From: Rhodospirillaceae bacterium Spongia-Bin9
Lineage (GTDB): Bacteria; Pseudomonadota; Alphaproteobacteria; Bin65
Assembly (NCBI GenBank): GCA_900197615.1
Contig: FZLR01000016.1
Location: 1 to 43,752, forward strand
Direction: 5' to 3'
DNA: 43,752 nucleotides
The translations under genes and the position numbers were made by a program. Of the stretch, positions 16,370-24,426 are shown piece after piece (the first letter of the stretch is position 1; every line of letters starts with the position of its first letter). The notes under the pieces were generated by a model. It was not told where the DNA came from, made no database searches, and saw only the letters and a program-made list of their open reading frames with translations.

Positions 16370-17353
16370 TTAGCCCGTTCCGGTCGGACGCGGAAGCGAT
16401 GGCCTCGCAGCATGTCGATACGGTGGCAAACCGTCACCGGTTTGCCGGGAATCCAGCTGGCTCAATGCCCACTCATTGGCCTCGGCTTCGATCCCGGTAT
16501 CGTCTTTGTGCGCCGCGTCGACGAAGATTCTCTTCTTGCTGTGAAGCAGAATGTGCGCCGCCTCGTGGAAGAAGCCGAACCAGAGCCGGCTATCCGACTT
16601 ATGCCGCGTGCTGAGTTGGATGACGGCTTTTCTGGGCGAGAGCCACCGGGCGGCGGCGGTCAGCACCGATTTCGGTAGCGGCGGCACCAGTGCAAGGGCA
16701 ACGCCGTTCTCATTGCAAAGCGTTGCGGCCTGCCGCAGGGATTCGGTCGCCGGGTCGCCGGTCAGGCCACGAATTTTCCGAATCGCCCGCCTGAAGCCGG
16801 AAGCGGTGTAGTCCGCACAATCCTGACGTTCGGCGTCGATCTCCCCGAGCCGCAACCAGGTGGCCAGCGTGGCTTCGTCATCCATGCAGTTCGACGAGCA
16901 CCGATAGGCGCCGTTCGCAAGGCCGTATCGTCTCTCCCACGCATCGACAGACGCGACACCGAAGAAGGTAAGCAGCTTGGTCGCTGCATCGGCCTCCGAC
17001 GCCGGGCGTTCGAAACACCCACGCCGAACAAGGCTTGCAACAGGAAAGGACCTGGCCCACGCCGCCGAAAATCCGGCCTCAGCTTCAATCCATCTCGCTC
17101 TGTCGAGCCGATAGTCGGATTCGATTCCGAGCCATATGTCGGCGTCCACGCCGAGCACCCTCTCGAACTGGAGGGCGGTCTCCGGCTCAAGAGACGCCTT
17201 TCCTGCGACGATCTCGCTGATCAATTTCGTTGAGCGGCCGCACCGGCGCGCCAACTCGGCCCGCGACATGCCGCGGCTCTTGAGTCGTTCCTCCAGGATC
17301 CACCCAGGAGGGACGGCGTAGTCCGGTCGGTAAGGATTGGTGTCGGTGGTCAT
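16370..17353 (-). CDS. HigA-type antitoxin with HTH and ImmA/IrrE metallopeptidase domain
   Basis: 327 aa. Residues 15-70 form an HTH of the HigA type (ILEERLKSRGMSRAELARRC, then SEIVAGKASLEPETA). The C-terminal half contains HEAAH at 263-267 with a downstream Glu (EAEANEWA), the zinc site of ImmA/IrrE peptidases. It lies 12 bp behind the RelE/HigB-like toxin gene, the usual toxin-first HigBA order. It likely represses its own operon and neutralises the toxin; the peptidase domain may control its turnover or that of another repressor. Confidence 0.82.
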   Translation of the reverse strand: MTTDTNPYRPDYAVPPGWILEERLKSRGMSRAELARRCGRSTKLISEIVAGKASLEPETALQFERVLGVDADIWLGIESDYRLDRARWIEAEAGFSAAWARSFPVASLVRRGCFERPASEADAATKLLTFFGVASVDAWERRYGLANGAYRCSSNCMDDEATLATWLRLGEIDAERQDCADYTASGFRRAIRKIRGLTGDPATESLRQAATLCNENGVALALVPPLPKSVLTAAARWLSPRKAVIQLSTRHKSDSRLWFGFFHEAAHILLHSKKRIFVDAAHKDDTGIEAEANEWALSQLDSRQTGDGLPPYRHAARPSLPRPTGTG

Positions 17354-17365
17354 CCGTCCTTCCTC

Positions 17366-17701
17366 TCAGTGATAATCGATCACGTCCAGAATCGTGATCG
17401 AGGTCACCCGTTCGATATCGATCCCGCCATCCGCCCGACGCGGAAGCGGCGCATGATTCGCTTCGAAAACAAGCCGCTGGGGGTGGACGAGATCGACTGC
17501 GAATTGTTCGTCTCGATTTCCCCTGAGCAGGTGCCGTCTCTCCGGCGGGGTAGCGGGCACCGAAGAGAGGTTTCGCGCAGCCTTGAGGACCGCCATTCGC
17601 ATCATGATGACCTTCGCCGTCCGCTCCCCATAGGTTTTCCGCAGTCCGACGGCCTCGTTAAACGTCTTTTCGAGCTTTCGGGTACGAAAAGCGATGTTCA
17701 A
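17366..17701 (-). CDS. HigB/RelE-superfamily toxin
   Basis: 111 aa. KLEKTFNEAVGLRKTYGERT, then GNRDEQFAVDLVHPQRLVFE and ITILDVIDYH are the helical start and beta-sheet core of the HigB-like (plasmid killer) subgroup of RelE toxins. This group usually cleaves mRNA on the ribosome. First gene of the toxin-antitoxin operon. A dyad lies just upstream of the start. Confidence 0.75.
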   Translation of the reverse strand: MNIAFRTRKLEKTFNEAVGLRKTYGERTAKVIMMRMAVLKAARNLSSVPATPPERRHLLRGNRDEQFAVDLVHPQRLVFEANHAPLPRRADGGIDIERVTSITILDVIDYH

Positions 17702-17715
17702 GATTTTCTCAAAAT

Positions 17716-17753
17716 CATTACGTAACAGGTAATGGAAAACATCTTCCTGTCAA
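17716..17753 (-). promoter_or_regulatory. Probable promoter/operator of the HigBA module
   Basis: CATTAC (17716-17721) and GTAATG (17729-17734) form a dyad around an inner palindrome TTACGTAA, 15 bp before the toxin start. On the minus strand TTGACA (17748-17753) lies upstream as a -35 candidate; the -10 (around TACCTG) is weak and would lie in the dyad. This is the usual place for autoregulation by HigA. Confidence 0.5.
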
Positions 17754-17901
17754 GGATGCGACGCATGGTCTGCTTCGCCCGACCAAAGCCGTTTGCCGGA
17801 ATTTGGAGCCTCTCTATTACGATTGTGTCGCTTGGAAGGCTTGCGTTCGGCCCGGCCCTGTGATGATGCTCGGCATGGCATGGCGAGGAAAGGGCGGGCC
17901 C

Positions 17902-18858
17902 ATGGATACCGTCTTCACCGGCTGCATTCCCGCGCTGATGACCCCGTGCACGGCGCAGGGCGAACCGGACTTCGACCGGCTGGTCGATACGGCCCAAAGG
18001 CTGATCGCGGCCGGCATGCGCTCGGTCGTCTATTGCGGCTCGATGGGCGACTGGCCATTGCTGACCGACGCCGGGCGGCAGGATGGTGTGGCGCGCCTGG
18101 CCGCTGCCGGCGTGCCCACGATCGTTGGAACAGGGGCGCAGAACCCCCGCTCGGCCGCAGCCCACGCCGCCCATGCCCAGGCCTGCGGGGCGCAGGGGCT
18201 GATGGCGATTCCGCGGGTGCTGTCGCGCTCCGCCTCGCCGGCGGCACAGCGGGCGCATTTCGCCGGCATCCTCGCCGCCGCGCCGGACCTGCCGGCGGTG
18301 ATCTACAACAGCCCCTATTACGGCTTCGAAACGAAGGCCGACCTGTTCTTCGACCTGCGGCGCGATCATCCGAACCTGATCGGCTTCAAGGAGTTCGGCG
18401 GCGCGGCGGCGCTCAGCTACGCCGCCGAGCACATTACCAGTCGCGATCCCGGCCTGTCGCTGCTGGTCGGCGTCGATACCGCCGTCGTCCACGGCTATGT
18501 CCGGTGCGGCGCGACCGGGGCAATCACCGGCATCGGCAACGTGCTGCCGCGCGAAATCCTGCAACTGGTGTTGCTGTGCGAACAGGCGGCGGCCGGCGAC
18601 GCAACCGCCCGGCGGCTGGCGCAGGAGCTGGACGAGGCGCTGGCCGTGCTCGCTTCCTTCGACGAGGGGCCGGACCTGGTGCTCTACTACAAGCATCTGA
18701 TGACGGTGGCGGGCCATGCCGGCTATGACCGGCACTTCAATGCCACCGACGCGCTGAGCGAAAGCCAGCGGCGCTATGCCGAGGCGCAATTCGCCCTGTT
18801 CAGGGCCTGGCACGCCGACTGGATGAAAGACCCGGACGCCGCCCGCCTGTGCGCGTGA
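17902..18858 (+). CDS. DapA-family lyase, probable 1-pyrroline-4-hydroxy-2-carboxylate deaminase
   Basis: 318 aa from ATG 17902, which has AGGAAAGG upstream and the conserved start TGCIPALMTPCTAQGEPDFD. It is a class I aldolase barrel with the Tyr in VIYNSPYYGF and the Schiff-base Lys in LIGFKEFGG. On its own the family covers several lyases. The 10-bp overlap with a 4-hydroxyproline epimerase gene argues for the hydroxyproline catabolic deaminase. N-terminal extensions from upstream starts look non-conserved. Confidence 0.8.
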   Translation: MDTVFTGCIPALMTPCTAQGEPDFDRLVDTAQRLIAAGMRSVVYCGSMGDWPLLTDAGRQDGVARLAAAGVPTIVGTGAQNPRSAAAHAAHAQACGAQGLMAIPRVLSRSASPAAQRAHFAGILAAAPDLPAVIYNSPYYGFETKADLFFDLRRDHPNLIGFKEFGGAAALSYAAEHITSRDPGLSLLVGVDTAVVHGYVRCGATGAITGIGNVLPREILQLVLLCEQAAAGDATARRLAQELDEALAVLASFDEGPDLVLYYKHLMTVAGHAGYDRHFNATDALSESQRRYAEAQFALFRAWHADWMKDPDAARLCA

Positions 18859-19823
18859 TCGATTCCCATACCGCGGGCGAGCCGACCCGCACGATCGTCG
18901 AGGGCGGCCCGTACTTGGATTCCGGCCTGGGCGCCGGTACGCTTGCCGAGCGGGCGGCCCGGTTCGAGGCCGGCGACGGCTGGGTCCGCAGCGCGCTCCT
19001 GACCGAGCCGCGCGGCTTCGACGCCATGGTCGGCGCGCTGCTGTGCCCGCCGGACGATCCGGCGTGCGAGACCGGCGTTATCTTCTTCAACCCCGTAGGC
19101 AAGATCGGCATGTGCGGCCACGGCACGATCGGCGTCGCGGCCACGCTGGCCTTCCTCGGCCGGATCGCGCCGGGGACGCACCGGTTCGAAACGCCGGTCG
19201 GGATCGTCTCGGTCGATCTCCGGGACGCCAACACCGCCGCCGTGGAGAATGTCGAGAGCTATCGGACGCAGGCCGGCGTCACCGTCGAGGCCGAGGGGCT
19301 TGGGCGCGTAACCGGCGACGTGGCGTGGGGCGGCAACTGGTTCTTCCTGTGCCAGGAAGCGCCGCTGCCGCTTGCCATGGAGAACATTCCGGCGCTGACC
19401 GAAGCGGCGGCGCGGGTGCGGATTGCGCTGGCGCAGGCCGGCATCGCCGGCGACGACGGTTCGGAGATCGACCATATCGAGTTCTTCGGCCCGCCGGTTT
19501 CGGCCGATGCCGGCAGCCGCAATTTCACCCTCTGTCCCGGCGGGGCGTACGATCGTTCGCCCTGCGGCACCGGGACCAGCGCCAAGCTCGCCTGCCTGGC
19601 CGCCGACGGCGCGCTCGCGCCGGGCGCGCTTTGGGTGCAGGAGAGCATTATCGGCAGTACCTACCGGGCGCATTACCGGCCGGGCGCGCGAGGCGGGATC
19701 GTCCCGACGATCGAAGGGCAGGCCTTCGTGGTCGGCGAGACGCGGCTGCATTTCGCGCCGGACGATCCCTACCGGGCCGGGATCGGATCGCCCTTCCTTG
19801 TTGGCGGCGGCGGGGGCCGCTAA
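18849..19823 (+). CDS. 4-hydroxyproline 2-epimerase (proline racemase family)
   Basis: 324 aa, starting with GTG inside the end of the preceding gene. The two catalytic Cys are visible: KIGMCGHGTIG (deprotonating) and DRSPCGTGTSAK. DSHTAGEPTR near the start and GSTYRAHY near the end are typical. Cys at both active positions separates it from the Ser/Thr-containing dehydratases of the family. It converts trans-4-hydroxy-L-proline to cis-4-hydroxy-D-proline. The D-hydroxyproline oxidase and the ketoglutarate semialdehyde dehydrogenase of the pathway are not in the window. Confidence 0.85.
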   Translation: MRVIDSHTAGEPTRTIVEGGPYLDSGLGAGTLAERAARFEAGDGWVRSALLTEPRGFDAMVGALLCPPDDPACETGVIFFNPVGKIGMCGHGTIGVAATLAFLGRIAPGTHRFETPVGIVSVDLRDANTAAVENVESYRTQAGVTVEAEGLGRVTGDVAWGGNWFFLCQEAPLPLAMENIPALTEAAARVRIALAQAGIAGDDGSEIDHIEFFGPPVSADAGSRNFTLCPGGAYDRSPCGTGTSAKLACLAADGALAPGALWVQESIIGSTYRAHYRPGARGGIVPTIEGQAFVVGETRLHFAPDDPYRAGIGSPFLVGGGGGR

Positions 19824-19922
19824 TGTTTCGGACCAGCCGGTCCGCAACCCGGCAGCCCGCGAACGGCTACGCATTGGAACCCGCATGATCGCTCACCGGC
19901 GCAAGCCCGCAGGCAGGCCCGC

Positions 19923-20810
19923 ATGACCGTATCGAGCATGACCGGCTATGCCCGTGCCGACGGCGCGCTCGACGGAACATCCTGGTTCTGGGAAGCGCGC
20001 AGTGTCAACAGCAAGGGCCTCGATGTCAGGTGCCGGGTGCCGCCGGGCAGCGACGCCATCGACGCTGCGGCGCGCAAGGCCGCCGCCGCCGCGTTCGGGC
20101 GCGGGGCGCTGTCCCTGTCGCTCCAGCTCGACCGGGGCGAGCGTCAGGTCGGTCTGAAGATCAACGAGGCCGCCCTGGAACAGGTGCTGGCGTTGCAGGA
20201 CGCGCTGGGAGACCGGGTCGATCCGGCGCCACCGCGGCTCGACGCCCTGATCGCGGTCCGCGGCATCGCCGAGACCGTCGAACCGGCCGAGGACGCTACC
20301 GTTGCGGCGGTGCGGGAGAAAGCGGTCCTGGAGACCCTGGCCGATGCGCTGGACCGGCTGGCTGTCGCGCGGGCGGAGGAAGGCGCGCGTCTGCTGCCCG
20401 TGCTGCGCGATCACCTTGGAAACATCGAACGGCTGACCGCTGCTGCGGCGGCGTCTGCGGAAGCCCAGCCGGCCATGCTGCGCCAACGGTTCGAGCAACA
20501 GGTGGCCGAACTGCTCGAGGCCCGGGTCGGTGTCGGCGAGGAGCGTCTGGCGCAGGAAGCCGCCCTGCTGGCGGCAAAGGCCGATGTCCGCGAGGAAATC
20601 GACCGGCTCGAAAGCCATATCGAAGCGGCGCGCGCCCTGCTGGACGGGGGCGGCCCGATCGGGCGCAAGCTGGATTTCCTGTGTCAGGAGCTCAACCGCG
20701 AGGCCAACACCCTGTGCTCCAAGGCGGCGGACATCGCGCTCACCCGCATCGGCCTCGATCTCAAGGCCGCGATCGAACAGTTCCGCGAGCAGGTGCAGAA
20801 TGTCGAATAA
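19923..20810 (+). CDS. yicC: YicC/YloC-family endoribonuclease
   Basis: 295 aa. SSMTGYARAD at the start and the C-terminal DUF1732 block (GGGPIGRKLDFLCQELNREA, NTLCSK, LKAAIEQFREQVQNVE) identify the family; YicC-type proteins are involved in RNA processing and turnover. yicC is usually followed by gmk, and here gmk is 12.1 kb away. The last 19 bases of the coding part lie in the left att repeat; the stop TAA is completed by element DNA in place of the native TAG. Confidence 0.9.
   Translation: MTVSSMTGYARADGALDGTSWFWEARSVNSKGLDVRCRVPPGSDAIDAAARKAAAAAFGRGALSLSLQLDRGERQVGLKINEAALEQVLALQDALGDRVDPAPPRLDALIAVRGIAETVEPAEDATVAAVREKAVLETLADALDRLAVARAEEGARLLPVLRDHLGNIERLTAAAAASAEAQPAMLRQRFEQQVAELLEARVGVGEERLAQEAALLAAKADVREEIDRLESHIEAARALLDGGGPIGRKLDFLCQELNREANTLCSKAADIALTRIGLDLKAAIEQFREQVQNVE
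20789..20809 (+). repeat. attL: 21-bp direct repeat at the left end of the integrated element
   Basis: Begins GCAGGTGCAG and ends GTCGAATA; identical to 32908-32928. It is the 3' end of yicC. In the uninterrupted chromosome this stretch would hold both the yicC stop (GAA TAG) and the gmk start (ATG TCG AAT AGC). Confidence 0.9.
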
Positions 20811-20877
20811 GGATTTGGACTAGAGTAACATATTGTTTTTTAACGATAATTTTGTTGACCGCCAACGGCATGTCAAT

Positions 20878-20899
20878 TTGACACACCATATGACACACA
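20878..20899 (+). repeat. Left copy of a 22-bp subterminal direct repeat, probable integrase arm site
   Basis: Begins TTGACACACC and ends TGACACACA; identical and in the same orientation at 32782-32803, ahead of the integrase gene. Both copies are internal to the att repeats, as expected for arm-type integrase binding sites. Confidence 0.7.
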
Positions 20900-21282
20900 T
20901 TCGTTGCCCGTTTTCAGGCCAGCCCCGCCGCCTTCGCCGCTTGCCAGACCGTCCTTCGCCGCCCCGGCACTCGATAGCGCCTAGGGGCCGGGCCACGGTG
21001 ACGGTTGCCGCCGAAGCCCAACAGCCAAGCCCGGCCTTCGCGCTGCCCGGTCGCGGGCCACAACGTCAAGGGCAGCGGTTCGGGTGTTTCGATATGGACG
21101 CGGGCGGCTTTCATGGTCCAGAACCTGTACCATGCCGGCCCGGATCAAGCAAAATCGCGGCCATGGCCTGCCGGGGAGCGCTCAGGACGGGCGGGAAGGC
21201 TTTGGGATAGGGTTTTCACCATGCCGGTCCTAGCGCCGCTGTACGGCGCTATGGACAGACCGGGAACAAACGCGCCGATATT

Positions 21283-21298
21283 CGTTTGTATACAAACG
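21283..21298. promoter_or_regulatory. Perfect 16-bp palindrome CGTTTGTATACAAACG
   Basis: Perfect dyad about 180 bp upstream of the plus-strand operon. It is a candidate operator; the binding protein is unknown. A related but imperfect sequence (CGTTCGTATATAAATG) lies near 21976, ahead of the gene at 22016. Confidence 0.45.
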
Positions 21299-21429
21299 AC
21301 CCCTCCCCCGCTTGCTTTTGTATGCGCGCGGCGATGTTGGGGGGTGGGGGCCGGCCTCGCGCGGGAGGCCCTCCCGCGACGCAAAAACCAAACCCCGGCC
21401 AAGCGTAGTAATAGGAATTAATATCTATT

Positions 21430-21445
21430 GGGCAAACGTTTGCCC
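21430..21445. promoter_or_regulatory. Palindrome GGGCAAACGTTTGCCC, copy 1
   Basis: Perfect 16-bp palindrome, 35 bp upstream of the first gene of the left operon. Three more identical copies lie in the element. The GCAAACGTTTGC centre is like operators of LacI-family repressors (for example the PurR box). Confidence 0.65.
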
Positions 21446-21480
21446 ATTCCGGCAATCTCGCCTAATTTGGGAGACGATTG

Positions 21481-21735
21481 ATGAAGTGGGCGTTGGTCGC
21501 AATAATCACATGCTGGTCGTACGCGCCGGGCGCACCGCCAAAATGCGATAGGTTGATGCCGCAGTCCGAATACATCCCGATGACTACCCTTGAGTTCAGC
21601 ACCGAACGGGAGTGCTTGGCTGCCGGCAAGATGCAGGGGCGTCGAATATTGGAATGGACCAGAGAGAACGTGAGTGACTCGATCTCCGGACGTTCTATTC
21701 CAGTGTGCATCAAAGGCGGAGGGCAATCGCTATGA
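21481..21735 (+). CDS. Small exported protein, 84 aa, unknown
   Basis: Start ATG 21481 has GGGAGACG 7 nt upstream. N-terminal hydrophobic stretch MKWALVAIITCWSYAPGAPP, a short signal peptide. The mature part has a conserved-looking Cys pair (PKCDRL, RECLAAG) and a third Cys near the end. Family not recognised. First gene of the plus-strand operon of the element; its stop overlaps the next start (ATGA). Confidence 0.5.
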   Translation: MKWALVAIITCWSYAPGAPPKCDRLMPQSEYIPMTTLEFSTERECLAAGKMQGRRILEWTRENVSDSISGRSIPVCIKGGGQSL

Positions 21736-21965
21736 AGGTCGGTGTACCGAACGCCAAGGGCCAAATTCTGGTTTGCAAGACATCGGTTCTATCGCCGCAA
21801 TACCACCCTCGTCCCGATCATCTTCCCAAGGTGTACATCTGGGTCATGGAATGCAGCAAATGCGGGTTCAAGTACGGGGCAAATAACTGTGACGCGCATC
21901 ACCGAAAATGCCCAAAGCACCGAAGCGGTAAGCCCGGCCTTGATGTTTATGCGACCTTAAACTAG
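21732..21965 (+). CDS. Small zinc-finger-like protein, 77 aa, unknown
   Basis: ATG 21732 overlaps the previous stop. The C-terminal half holds a metal-binding pattern, MECSKCGFKYGANNCDAHHR followed by KCPKH: Cys-x2-Cys, further Cys and His. This suggests a single zinc site that could bind nucleic acid or protein. No family recognised. Confidence 0.5.
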   Translation: MKVGVPNAKGQILVCKTSVLSPQYHPRPDHLPKVYIWVMECSKCGFKYGANNCDAHHRKCPKHRSGKPGLDVYATLN

Positions 21966-22015
21966 GAAATTCCGTTCGTATATAAATGCCCTAATTTACG
22001 GTATAGGGAAGCGCC

Positions 22016-22354
22016 ATGATAGAAGTCGAAACCGCGTACACGATAGCCGCCGCGGGCGACTGGACGCTGCCCGCGATCCGGGAAGCGTTGCAGGTGTTTG
22101 CCGGGAACGTCGCGGCCATGGCCATGACACCGGAACGGCTTGACGCTGCCCTAGCAGCGGGCGGCGCTGATACCAGCCGCGGCGTGTTCTCGATAGACGT
22201 TATCGAGATAACCGCTGCCGACTATCTGCGGGCCGGCCTGTTGGAAACCGTCTTAGTCGCTATGGTTGCGACGGCGCTGGCGCTGGCCATGCGCAAGACG
22301 CTCCCGGCGCTGGCCTCTGCCGGTGTTGTCGTCGCGGCGCTGGCGCTTGTGTGA
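22016..22354 (+). CDS. Small membrane protein, 112 aa, unknown
   Basis: AGGGAAG precedes ATG 22016. The first two thirds are soluble (TIAAAGDWTLPAIREALQVF). The C-terminus carries one or two hydrophobic segments (ETVLVAMVATALALAM, ALASAGVVVAALALV). Family not recognised. Its stop overlaps the GTG of the next gene. Confidence 0.45.
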   Translation: MIEVETAYTIAAAGDWTLPAIREALQVFAGNVAAMAMTPERLDAALAAGGADTSRGVFSIDVIEITAADYLRAGLLETVLVAMVATALALAMRKTLPALASAGVVVAALALV

Positions 22355-22725
22355 TTATGCGGCTTCCGGCAGGGGAATATTATATCGGCGACTATCGCTA
22401 TATTAACCATGAAAAAGAAAACTCTTTGTGTTGGTTATGGCCGGCTGATTTTTCTCACGATGTTGTATGGCAACCGCAACATAGTTTCGCCGTAGAAGGT
22501 GCAGACCGGGAAGCGCAAATACTTATTACATCCGGTCGCCTTGTCGCTTTTCCGACAACGCACTTACCCAAAGATAAAGATGGCAAGCCTGTATTGGACA
22601 TGCTTTCCGGTGAAATGATTCCGAACCAAGGATATATGATTGAACTTTTTTCGGAACCGTTCGATTGCGAAATTAGAGACGGAATAATTTGTATCGGCCA
22701 TTTGACCGTTAACGCAACTCACTAG
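22351..22725 (+). CDS. Hypothetical protein, 124 aa
   Basis: Starts at GTG 22351 overlapping the previous stop (or ATG 22357). Globular and rather AT-rich compared with the chromosome: LPAGEYYIGDYRYINHEKE, LCWLWPADFSHDVVWQ, GRLVAFPTTHLPKDKDGKPV. The lower GC content fits acquisition from elsewhere. Its position in a tight operon supports expression. Family not recognised. Confidence 0.5.
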   Translation: MIMRLPAGEYYIGDYRYINHEKENSLCWLWPADFSHDVVWQPQHSFAVEGADREAQILITSGRLVAFPTTHLPKDKDGKPVLDMLSGEMIPNQGYMIELFSEPFDCEIRDGIICIGHLTVNATH

Positions 22726-22742
22726 AAATCGGAGAAAAGGGA

Positions 22743-23015
22743 ATGCCTAGTCAAGTGTCCATTGCCAACATAGGGTTGACCTATTTGGAGAATGCTGTCC
22801 TAGATGCGCTCACCAAATCCAACTATACCCCGGCGCAACTGGCAAGAATATTAGGCTTAAATGCGGACGTAAGGGGCAACGAAAGGTCCGCTGGAAAAAT
22901 GATTACGCGGGCAGTCCTAGAGGCTCTGGAACAAGATCAGCGCGTGCAGCGTTGTTCTGGGTATCCCACTTGGGGTTGGGAACTAACCGAAAGGGAACGC
23001 CGTATCAGGCGTTGA
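22743..23015 (+). CDS. Small protein, 90 aa, possible winged-helix DNA binder
   Basis: GGAGAAAAGG precedes ATG 22743. LENAVLDALTKSNYTPAQLA followed by RILGL reads as a helix-turn-helix start, followed by KMITRAVLEALEQDQRVQR and a Trp-containing wing (YPTWGWELTERERR). This is a structural guess; family not recognised. Last gene of the operon, followed by two hairpins. Confidence 0.5.
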   Translation: MPSQVSIANIGLTYLENAVLDALTKSNYTPAQLARILGLNADVRGNERSAGKMITRAVLEALEQDQRVQRCSGYPTWGWELTERERRIRR

Positions 23016-23035
23016 TTTATTTGTTACTAAAAGGA

Positions 23036-23082
23036 AACCCCGTCGATCCGGCGAGCGTATTAAACCGGACCAACGGGGTTTC
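23036..23082 (+). terminator. Nested hairpin between convergent operons
   Basis: AAACCCCGT (23036-23044) pairs perfectly with ACGGGGTTT (23074-23082), with an inner CCGG/CCGG pair. It lies 21 bp past the last plus-strand gene. Confidence 0.6.
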
Positions 23083-23085
23083 ACG

Positions 23086-23114
23086 GGGTTAGCTGCGGTC
23101 GCCGGCTAACCCCT
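23086..23114. terminator. Second hairpin, probably bidirectional terminator
   Basis: GGGGTTAGC (23086-23094) and GCTAACCCC (23106-23114) form a perfect 9-bp stem, followed by TATTCTTT on the plus strand. It sits between the stops of the two converging operons. Confidence 0.6.
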
Positions 23115-23119
23115 ATTCT

Positions 23120-23665
23120 TTACCAAGCAAACGGATCGTACGGCGGTTCGGGTTCGCGCCGAAACAAGCCCGCGCGGTCAATCTGGCCGGACGGTATGTC
23201 GCCATCTGGCCAGTACATCGGCTCAGGGGCCGCTTCCGGCTCTACAGCTTCAACCGGGGCAGCCTCTACGGGTTCCGGCTCTACAGGGGCAGCCTCTACG
23301 GGTTCCGGCTCTACGGCTTCAACCGGGGCCGGCTCTACAGGGACCGGCGGCAACCCCTCACGGTTGCACCAAACTGCCGGGCGGCTCGGATACATGGTTT
23401 CGTGACGGCGCTTTGCCGGGCCGGCGCGCGCGGCGAATAGCCGGTGAAACTCCGAACCTTTGTCGCCGCGCGCTTTGTAGACTTCCAGATACTTGCGGAT
23501 TGAACCGATCGGAGCCAAAACGGTAGCCGTGGCCAGAAACCTAGCGGCCTCGCCTTGTGAGAAGAAAACGCCATCTGGGGCATACTTAAATGCCACGATT
23601 AGCTTGGCTTCCAGCAAATCCGCCTTGCGTTCATTCGCGCGCTTGGCCTGATCGGTTTTATTCAT
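23120..23665 (-). CDS. Hypothetical protein with Pro-Val-Glu repeat region, 181 aa
   Basis: The N-terminal 90 residues are basic and helical (NKTDQAKRANERKADLLEAK, FSQGEAARFLATATVLAP). Then follows a low-complexity stretch of PVEP/PVEA units encoded by a short tandem DNA repeat (about 23245-23345), and an acidic tail ending PPYDPFAW. Such a linker often separates a binding domain from a short C-terminal interaction motif. Last gene of the long minus-strand operon; ATGA overlap with the preceding gene. Function unknown. Confidence 0.55.
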   Translation of the reverse strand: MNKTDQAKRANERKADLLEAKLIVAFKYAPDGVFFSQGEAARFLATATVLAPIGSIRKYLEVYKARGDKGSEFHRLFAARAGPAKRRHETMYPSRPAVWCNREGLPPVPVEPAPVEAVEPEPVEAAPVEPEPVEAAPVEAVEPEAAPEPMYWPDGDIPSGQIDRAGLFRREPEPPYDPFAW

Positions 23666-24423
23666 GCCGCCGGCACTTCGGGCCAGTCTGCGGTTTCGTC
23701 CTTGCTTCGCAGATATGTTGCGGCCTCTTTCCTGTTCCGATCTTGCGAAACCGCAAAGGCTACATCGTCATTCCGGTCTTTCAGGTCCGGCATGTTGTCC
23801 GGTTTGGCCTTTGCAACAATGTCCTTTGCTTCGGCGCGGTCCCGCCAATGATCGCCGCGCCAGTACAGGCTTACCAATTCGCTGCCCCGGACTTCGCCAA
23901 GCCAGTAATCGGTTTCCGCCGCAAGCCGGTCGAATTGGGCCAGCGGCACGCCGCCCCCCAAGCCGCCTAGTCGGCTATTCAATTCGCGGTTTCGTTCGGC
24001 CTCGATTGCCCCCGGCAGGCTGGCCAACATCTCCGCTTCGGTCATTCGCTTGTCGCCCGAAAGCAATTCGCCAATGGCCTTGGCAATCGCGTATTCGGCG
24101 CATTCAAGATCGAACCGCGTTGCTTCAAGTTTGGCCTTCGCGGCCTTCGCGGCCTCGGCAGTTTCGGCAGCCTCGGCTTGCGCCGCTTCCAAAGCCTTAG
24201 CATTGTCCGCCGCAACACCGCTGCGCAACTCGACTAGACTGGCCAGCCGCGCGCGTTCTTGCTTGGCTTTCTTCTCTGCATCAATTTCGGCTTTCGCAAC
24301 GCGCGAGGCTTCCAATTGTTGGGCGGCCTTCGCGGCTTCCACTTCGGCGCTGTGCAGTACACTAGCCGCCTTCAAGCGCGCGGCTTCGGCAGCCTTGGCC
24401 TGTTCCTCGATAATGTCCAACAT
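23662..24423 (-). CDS. Coiled-coil protein, 253 aa, paralogue of the 25073-25807 gene
   Basis: Residues 1-110 are an Ala/Glu/Lys coiled coil. Then comes a conserved block: IAKAIGELLSGDKRMTEAEM, ASLPGAIEAE, GGVPLAQFDRLAAETDYWLG. The same block with the same order appears in the 244-aa protein at 25073-25807 (TEAELIAEIPAVVNELQ, then GVSLEAYEKARDFTEHWL). Two paralogues in one operon suggest partner proteins, perhaps a hetero-oligomer. Function unknown; phage scaffold-like or structural roles are possible but not shown. Confidence 0.6.
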   Translation of the reverse strand: MLDIIEEQAKAAEAARLKAASVLHSAEVEAAKAAQQLEASRVAKAEIDAEKKAKQERARLASLVELRSGVAADNAKALEAAQAEAAETAEAAKAAKAKLEATRFDLECAEYAIAKAIGELLSGDKRMTEAEMLASLPGAIEAERNRELNSRLGGLGGGVPLAQFDRLAAETDYWLGEVRGSELVSLYWRGDHWRDRAEAKDIVAKAKPDNMPDLKDRNDDVAFAVSQDRNRKEAATYLRSKDETADWPEVPAA

Positions 24424-24426
24424 CGG

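Larger units (their letters stand above)
20812..21480. other. Gene-poor left end of the element
   Basis: 669 bp with no coding frame that I can support. It holds the left 22-bp arm repeat, two perfect 16-bp palindromes (21283-21298 and 21430-21445) and the leader of the small-gene operon that starts at 21481. Confidence 0.6.

Noticed and set aside
23245-23345. Short tandem repeats as a CRISPR array
   Set aside because: The units are continuous, have no spacers and encode the PVEP repeats of the 181-aa protein.
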